DNA of 24,332 bases from a virus: the IMG/VR virus record IMGVR_UViG_3300043446_002818, positions 1 through 24,332 of that record; one strand, written 5' to 3'. The stretch's first letter is position 1. Each line of letters starts with the position of its first letter. The notes beneath the pieces are model-generated. The model searched no databases, was not told where the DNA came from, and saw only the letters and a list, made by a program, of their open reading frames with translations. A program made the position numbers and the translations under genes. Below are positions 13,879 to 22,800 of this stretch, in pieces.

Positions 13879-16800
13879 CTAGTTCACTGTGCTTCCTGCC
13901 TGCTGAGCAATAAGTCTAGCAAGTTCTGCGGCCAATTGTTGCGCGTTCATACCCTCAGCGTTATTCACGGTGATGTTATAGGTATTGTTCGGAGGGGCAA
14001 TTGGCATGGTGCCCGCAGTCCCGTTGCCAATTCCGCTGGCAAAGTTTGGATCAATCGAAAGACCAGCCCGCGCCGCTGCTGCAGCATTTAGGGCTTGAGC
14101 ATACATGTTTACCTGCTCCGTTGCAATAGAGAATGCAGAAGCAGTTGTTCCCATCGCCTGCCCAAGGGCGTTGGATTCCTCAATGGTCTGCTGATGGAAT
14201 GCTCCGAGCGGACCGCCCAACTCGGCAGCGTATGCCTTGATGCTGTTCATGCTGCTCTCAAACGAGTCTCGCGTGGCGATTACCGCTGCTGAGACCGCGT
14301 CAATTTGCGTCTTGCCAAACATGATATTGCTGATCGGGTTGCCAGCGCCAGAGAGATTATTTGGATCAAAGTTCTGACCGAACAGCAACTTATCGAGGCT
14401 GGTCATCTTGCTTGCTGCACCAGCACTCATCACGTTGTCAATCTGTGTCATGACATCCTTAAGGTTTGTCACAACACCGCTTAGCGCCCCAATGCGTGGG
14501 TCACTTGAATCAGCAAACTTTGCATACTGCTCAACATCGACAGACAACAACGCTTGACCGTAAGTATCCCTGAGCACGTCTCGCATCTTTTGGATTGCCT
14601 CTTCGCGCGCTGCATTGTCTTCGAATGTTTTCCCGAGAGCATTGAAGTAGTCGGTGAACTGCTTGTCGGTAACGTCAGCCTCGGCAAGGTTGGCAATATT
14701 GATGTCGACACCAGTTGCTTGCTCGAAATCGTTGAGACCCTGCTCAAGCGTGCGCTGGGCAAGTATTGCTGTCTTCTGCGCTGTCGTAAATGTATTCTTT
14801 GCAGAAACAAGCGTCATCAAATATGTGTAGAGAGCCTCTTGCTCGTCGTTTAATTTTGCAATGCCAGTCGCCCCTCCGCCAAGACTTGAAATAAGCCCAG
14901 TGATATATGAAAGAATATTGCCGGCACCGGCGTACTCTTTGCCATTAGCGTCTTGATATCTAAGGTTTGACATAATCGCTTCGTTCATGAACGTTGCCTG
15001 GAGGCCGCTTTCTTCTGTTGTTCCACGGAACACCTTCATGTCTGCTGTCGACATCGCCTTGCCGCCATACGTCAGACCCTTGATTCCACCGGAGAAGCCC
15101 CTGCTGGTTGCGGACGTTGGTGTGAACTCAGCCTTGTCAGAGTTATAACGAATACCGGTGGTAATTGCTCCGAACTCTTTAACAAGCGCATCAGACTCCG
15201 CTGTTTTTGCTTCTTCCCTCATGGTTTCAAGTTGCGCAAGAATATCGGAATTGTCCTTTGTTAGTCCAGCGGCAAGCGCCTCAGCAATGGCCTCCCTGTT
15301 CTGCGACTCAAATGCATCGAGCGCCTGCTGCTCCTCTGTCGTCATGGTGATGTCTTGGCTGCCAGTGACGTCGCCGCGAAGCGCAGAGCCAATAGCGTTG
15401 AGCGCGTTTTCTTTGCGCGCTGCGGCCAAAAGTGCGTTGTACTTACTATAAATATTCTTTTCAGTCGTTGTGCGATTTGAAGCGCTCTTCTTTTTAATGT
15501 CGGCGTATTTCTTTCCCTCTGCGCTTGCGGCATACTTTTTAAAATCATCGTTGGCGGTTGTTTGATTTTGATATGAGCCGGAAATCATGGTTCCGAGCAT
15601 GCTTGTATCACCAGCAAGGCTGGTGCCAAACATGGTCATCTTGAGCGAGTCGTTCATCTTACCGGCCATCTTTTCGTCGCCGTTAAGAACAGACTGCGCA
15701 AAATCGAATCGGCTCTGCAAGCGCTTCAGGGCAGCGTCATAGATTGCCTGCTGGGCGTCTGCGGATGCGCCGAACTCCTTCTCGTATCGCTCCTTTTCGT
15801 CGGAGATGACCTTAAGTTCCGCCTCTTTTTGCTTGTCGATATAGAACTGCTCTAGCGCCTGCTTCGCATCATAGAACGACTTTGCGGCCTCGAGTGGATC
15901 AGCACTTTGCGATCGCATCTGGAGGCCAGCAATCTGTAGTTGCGCCTGCAGGTTTTCCTCGGTTTGCTGATCAGAACGCTGTTGATATCGCTCGTTGATG
16001 CGCTTCTCCTGCTCATCAAGTTGCTTAATGTACTCGTCATGCGTTCTCTGCTGCGCTTTTCGAAGTCTGTCGTACGCCTGCTGTGCAATTGAAGCCATCT
16101 TGCCAAGAAGGTCAATATTCTTTTGCAACGCTGCGGCATCCTTCTTTCCTCCGTCACCGCCAAGGATTGATCCAGGGTCTTTTGCAATCAACTTCTTGAT
16201 CTCATCAAGTTCTTTCTTTGTCAACTTGAACGGGTTTGCCTTTTCTGCGGCATCAAAGAATGCTGCAGCCTTCGCAGTAAGGTCCTTAATCTTTGTTTGG
16301 CTATCAGCAATGCTCCTACCCTGGGCATCAATTGCGCCTTCGGCTGCCCTTACCGCCTGTTGCGCAGACTCAATTTGATCTTTGTCTCCGCTGGCATTTG
16401 CTGCAATCAATTTTCCTTGCATCTCAAGGAGAACTTTTTTCTTTCTTTCTAGTTCAACTTGCTTTTGATCAAGTATTGTTTTTTCTGCAACGATTTCAGT
16501 GATAACGCCTTCTGCCTGCAACTCCGCAACTTTGGCGGTAATAACCGCTTCGCTTTCACTTGCAACTGATTTAATTGCATTTTGCTTTGCAAGCAATATT
16601 TCTTGAATTGCCTTGTTGTTTGCAAGTTCTTTGTTAGAAATCTGAATGCCTTCTCCCTCAAATACCGCGAGTGCCTCACCAACATCAAGGGTTCTTTCTT
16701 TTGTGGTGTATGCCTTATCCCGCAAGACAGTTTCCTGCTTAAGCAGGTCCAACTGCTCCTTTGTTGCCTTTAGCCCGGCGGCCGTTGCCGCAGTAAGCGC

Positions 16801-19800
16801 AGCCTGATTTGCTTGTCGGAAATTCTTGAATGCCTGCTCCGCCGCAACTCCCTGTGCCTGCTCCTCTGGGCTTGCGCCCTCGGTTGCCATTCGATATTTC
16901 ATCTTTACGGTCAGTGGGACGTATCGTGCCCCAGCAACCTTTTCTTTTTGCGCCTGTAGTTTCTCGTACTCAGCCCTCTCTGCTGTGGTGAGCAAATCTG
17001 TGTCTTGCTGCAGGACGCTATAGGACGTATCTTTGCCGCCGTATTGATCTCGCTCAACGCCTGCTGGAGCGTTTCTAAATGTCTTATATCCACCGGCAAT
17101 TTTTTGATCAGCGTATTCCTGAAGGAACGCAAGCCTCTTCTCTCCACCCATTTTTTCAAATGCGGCAACCTGCTTGGCGTACTCGGCTCGCTGCGCTTCG
17201 AGTTCGTCAAATTTGTTGTATCCAAATTCTGCTCCGTACTCTTCCATCATTTGTGTACGAGTCATTGTGACGTCAATCTTTGGCGTCAATGCCTTTGCGC
17301 GCTCGGCCCTGCGTACGCCAACGGAAAGCGTTTCTTTCATCAGAGCAATAACATCAAGATTGCTCATATCTCTCGTGATTTTTGTTATATCAAAACCAAA
17401 TGCATCAAGCGCATCGGCCACCTTGTCACCGAATCCTGCCGCGCGGGTCATTGATTGAATAACCGGATCAAGCATCAAATCCTTGACCTCGAGGAAGTTA
17501 TCCCTTTGCTTGCCAATGTCGTCGACTGTTACGGCCGTTCCGTCCGCCTTCTTTGCCCCAGCATCAACATCTGCCTGTGTATATTCAGATCGCGGCTGAG
17601 AGTATGCCAGCGCATCAAACATCATAGTCGGACTAAATGCTCGTGAATCTGTAATTGTCCCGAACATCCCAAGTGGACTGCTCTCTGCTTCAACTTGCAA
17701 TTTCTTGTATGCCTTCAGCAACTCCTCTTCCTGCTTAGTGAGTGCTTCGTCCCTGGCAATTTTCCCGTCAATCGACTTAAGCAGATCTTCATTTGCCATC
17801 CTAAACTTTTCTGCATCTCTCTTTGCGAAAAGGTTGTCAACCCCAAAGAGTTGCTTGAGCATTTCTGGGTCCATAGCAGTTTTCATGAAATCCGCCTGAC
17901 GTTGGTCAAAACTGCTAGATGCGTTTCTCTTCAATCTTTCATCATCGAGTTGCTGGAGCAATTGTGGCTTCATTACCTCCGATATTTGATTGCTTCCAAG
18001 GATTTCGTTATATCTCCTGTTGTATTCGTCTTCGGTCATCGGGTTGAAATCTTTATCTATGGTGTATGATGAACGCAAATCCGCCATCGGATCTGCAGTC
18101 ATCATGTTCTGAATAAAGTCTGTTTTGCCAAACTTATCTTCTACAATTGCCTTAGATTGCGCGTCGGTGAACCCAAGGAATTTCGCCTCGTCAAAGAGTG
18201 CTTTCTTCTTTCGGGCAATCGACTCGCTTTCGGACATCATCTTGTCGACAAAATTTCCAACAAGTTCACCAAGCGCGCCGCCAATCATTCCGCCGAGGGC
18301 AGCACCAAGTCCAGGGATTGGGATCAATGCCTGTCCAAGTGCGCTTCCTGCGGCTGTTCCGATTCCTGCCGCCATTGCCTGGAACGGTCCAGCCTTCTGG
18401 CGGAAGATGCTGGTCATCTCTTTCGGTAGTGCGTCCATAAGTGGCCCAATAATGGGCGCTGAAAGGATTGGTGCTACCTGGCCCGCAAGTCTTGATGCGC
18501 CACTTGCAAGTCCAAGCGCCAGGCTTGCAGGGCCAATATATTTGCCAAGACTGCTGATTTTGCTTCCGCCCTTGAGTCGCTTGCGCTTTTGCAACTCCTC
18601 TGCGGTAACCTCTTCGTTGCCCAGCAGGCCAGTCTCTTGGTCAACGTAGTAATACTTACCCTGCCTGCTATCAATCTCCCGAAGGCCAGTCTTACCACCT
18701 CCGCGCTCGATGGTTTGGAACATCTTTGGCGCTTTTCCAGCAATGCTGTTGTATATACTGGTAAGCATCCCGGCGAGTTTCTTGGAGATTCCAACAGTCA
18801 TACCCTTAAGGGCTGCTTTTCCACGCGCGTCCCCGAGAGCGCCAGTGGTAATGTCTTCAATCTCTTGCTTGGTCAGGAAATTTTCGCCCTTTGCCTGCTT
18901 TTCAAGAACCTTGGCCGTAACAATATTCCTAACCTTGTCGGGCAAGGCCTTGATTGCCTCTGCTGATCCCTTTGGAATATTGATCGGCCTGCCCTTGGCG
19001 AACTGTCCAACCAAATCAGTTGCGTCTCCGCCGTTGGCCTCGATGAGGCCGCCGATGATTGCCGTTGATTCTTGAACCTGCGTGCTTCCTTTAATTTTTG
19101 CAATAGATGCTTCGTTTTCTGCTCTCTTTGCAGCAAGTTGTGCCGTAAGCGCATCGTGCTCTTCCGTTCCGGGCGTTGCCTTTTTTAGTTCGTTTTCCAA
19201 ATATGTAATTTCGTCTGCAAGTTTCTTGATATCATTTCCTGCTTGTTCAAGATTTGCGTACGCCGTGTTGATAACAAAACTAATTTGCTTCTGCATGTTT
19301 ATGGCGCTCATCAAGTTGTCCATGGAGTAGGCGCCAGCGTTCTTGTTGATGTCTGCCTCTCCAGTTACAGAAACGCCCGCATCAAGACCGGCAAACCGGA
19401 ACATGCCAAGTTTTGACGCCTCTTGTCGGAGTCGAGCGGCCTCTTCGAGATCCTTCTTCTTAGATTCCTCCTCGGGGGTGAGAGTCTTTCCTTGTGTTGC
19501 AACATTGAAGGCGGCCAGTCGACTTTCTGCTCCGGCAAGGTAGCCGTAGTTGTCTTCAATGGACTTATTGCTAACGACTGGCTCGGTATGCGGAAGAACA
19601 TTGTCTGGGTGTGAAAGGTGGAACCCAGCACCAAAATCTGGGCGAACACCCATTGCGTTTTGCGCCAAGTCCATTGTCTGCTGCTTGTTGCGTTCCATAT
19701 CCAGAAGACCCGGAATAAAGCCTCTTCCCTGAAGAGCAATCTGAGCACCCCGCCCCTTGCTTTCCGTCATGCCGTAGGAATTTACTCGCTCACCCTCGCC

Positions 19801-22800
19801 CCAAAGTAGCGCTGCCTTTGATTTGTCGGTGGTTACTCGGCCCCTTTCATCAAGCATCTCGCCGCGTTCATTTCTCTTGAAATCCTCAGCGGCACGCTTT
19901 GCCGCGCCAAGTTCTTCATACGCCGCAGCCGTCTGCTTGACCTTGGAAATTTGCGTATCAATCGAGTCGTTGACCTTCGACCACGCTCCGCCAAGGCTAT
20001 TCATGACCTTTCCAACAATAGATCCGGCCATGTCGTATGCCATCATTGCGGTCTTCAGCGCAAGGAAAAGGCCAATGAGCACGCCAAGTGGCTTAGCAAA
20101 TGGCGTAATGATCTTCAACAGGACCGACATGCTTGCAAGGAAAATCGTAAGCAGCGGCATCAATACGTCAATTGCCGCAGAAAGTCCAAGAACAAATCCA
20201 GACAGTCCGCCAGAGGACAAATCCTTTGCAATCGTTCCGAAAGCATCTCCGATTACCTTGAAGAACTGCTCAATTGAAGGAATGAATGTCTTTACAAAAC
20301 TTCCAACAAACGCTGTGAGGATGGAGTTTTCCTTGATCGCCGCAGCAATGCCGCTGATTGCGGCAATAAGAAGCGTAATGCTGGCAATCATTGGATTTGC
20401 TGTTACTGCTTTGCTAAATAGGCTGAATGCAAGGGTTGCAACAACAAGGCCCTTGCCAACGTCGTTAGTTAGAATGTCGCCAATGAGTTTCAGCCCAGGA
20501 CCAAGATTTGCAATGACTCCTGTAATAACATTGCCAAATGCTGTTCCCTTATCAAGCGCAGATCCAAGGCCGCTGACAAAAACATCAACAAAGATCTGAC
20601 CAGCGGCTTGGAGCGCTGGACCGAACGAGGAGAGGGAGGTGATGAAGTCTTGCATACGCCTGCGAACCTCATCAACAAACTTGGTGATCTCCTTGGACTT
20701 AAGCATGAACTGACCAATTTCAACAATGGTGTCCCTAACCGAGTTGAACAGCGGCTGGAATGCTGTTGCCATGAAGTTCTGTGACAAGTCGGCAATGGTC
20801 GAAAGGGCACCGGTCATTGTCCTTGAAAGGCGGTCCGCAGATCCTTGATATTGTCGATCCATTCCGTCGGTGATTGCTCGAGCAGCGGTTGATCCAAGCA
20901 AGAATCCGCGCTTTGCAAGTGCACGGATCAAACCCTCTGCACGCTTTGGATCTTGCAATGTTTCGATCATCTGATCGATGCTGCCGAATGACTTCTTGAA
21001 TGATCCGGTATTGATGAACGACTCAAGTCGCTTGAATTCCGCAATAGTTTCTTCTGGCAAATCCTTAAGCAGGCCCATTGACCTCTTCTTGATTGCGGAG
21101 AGGTCCATCAACAACTTTTCTGACAACATGCGGTATCCTGCGATACCAGCATTTGCCAACTGCATCATGTCGTTTTGATAGACGCGGCCTGCAGAGTTCA
21201 TTTGGCCAAGCGCGTATGCAATTCGGTCAATCTTTTCGTCGTCCCCACCAAGCGCCGCCACGGCATTGGAGATCGAGTTGATCATTCCAGGAATTTCTGC
21301 CGCCTCGAATCCGAACGCCTTCATCTTGAGTGACGCTTCTACAAGCGGCTGGAATCGGAATGGCGTGACGTTTGCAATGTCCCTGATTTGCGAAACCATG
21401 CCCTCTGCAGCGCCCTTGGTGAAATCAATGGCATCAGCAAACTTAACAGCCTGCTCTCGCATGAAGCCAATCTGCACTCCGGCTTCGTTCAACTTCGGAA
21501 CAAGTTCATTCCCAATAGAAGCATTTGCCTGGAGCGTGTTGGCAAAGAGTGTGTTAAATCCTACTTGCGTGTTTTCAAGAACTTGATTGAACCCGAAGAT
21601 GCCTGACTGTAGGTGCGAAACAACACCGCCAATTTCTCGACCGAGTTGTTGGAGCACCAAGAATGTTGCTGCTCGGCCAACCTGAGTTCTTACTGCCCGC
21701 AGTACGCCAACATTAGTGTTGGTTAGCGTTGCAAGGGCAGCAGATGCCTGCTGGGCCTTCTTATTTGATTCGTCGAGAGACTTGGAGAATCCCTTATTCG
21801 CGTCTCCAACGTGAAGAATTGCAGGTGCAAGTTCGTTAAATCGATTCTGCAACGCTGCAAGATCTTTGAGTCCGCGCGGAATATTGTCAGTATCTGGAAT
21901 CTTCGCGCGAATCTTTCGCCAATCGTTATTTGGGTCATCCATTGGCCCAGACGGACCGCCTGTAGCAGTCCCGCCACCTCCGCCGCCCTGACCGCCCTGG
22001 CCTCCTTCACCAAGAAGATTTTCAGTTGTCTTAGATGAGGCATCTCCAAGTTGCGCGACCTCACCAGATGTTCCGCGTGCTGCATTTTCTAGCGCTGATA
22101 GTTGCGCTGCGATGGTCGGAATTAACTGCGCCAGATACCGCACGTCATTGATTGAAAGTCCGGTAAGTTCTGCTGCATTCTTATCGTAAGAAGATACTTT
22201 GCCCTTTCTGGCAGCCATTGGATATTCTGGCGAAGCATCACCAAGTATTCCCGCCTTAACTTCTCCGGCGTTTGTAATCCCAGTTGCAGAAACTTGACGC
22301 TGAACCTGAAGGAGGTAGTCCAGTTTTCTTCCAATTGAAGAGCCGGCCAATGCCTTTTCCAATTCTTCCGCTGAAAGATTTTCAGCACCAGAAACTCCCT
22401 TTGCCGTAAGGCTGGCTCGCGCCTCTTCGATCGCCTTCCCAAGCATTTCCGAAAGCCGAGCGGTAAGCGGAAGAATTTGCTCCTGAGCCCTTGCTGTTGC
22501 CTCAGGATTCAGTTCCTTTGCGGCGCGCGCCGCCGCTTCCTGCTCCTGGCCAGAAGTGGCCATGCTTGGTCCCTTTGGAAGCGTTGACCCTGGAGCAATC
22601 TCTTCTTGAAGGTTACGAATTTGAGTGCTGACGGCATCAATTTCATCCCCAAAAGATTGGACAGATGATCGAACATCAAGAAGGGTGCTTGTTGCTTGCG
22701 ATACCTCTGCCTCAGTTGGTCCTGGCAAATCCGGAGACTGACCTGCTTCAACATCTTGAGCAATTTCAAAATCGCTTGCCGGCATAAACTCAGAAGAAAG

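Noticed and set aside
19823-20599. Plus-strand open frame of 258 codons inside the tape measure
   Set aside because: It is a shadow of the tape measure's own coding sequence with skewed composition and no domain. The tape measure frame is uninterrupted on the other strand.
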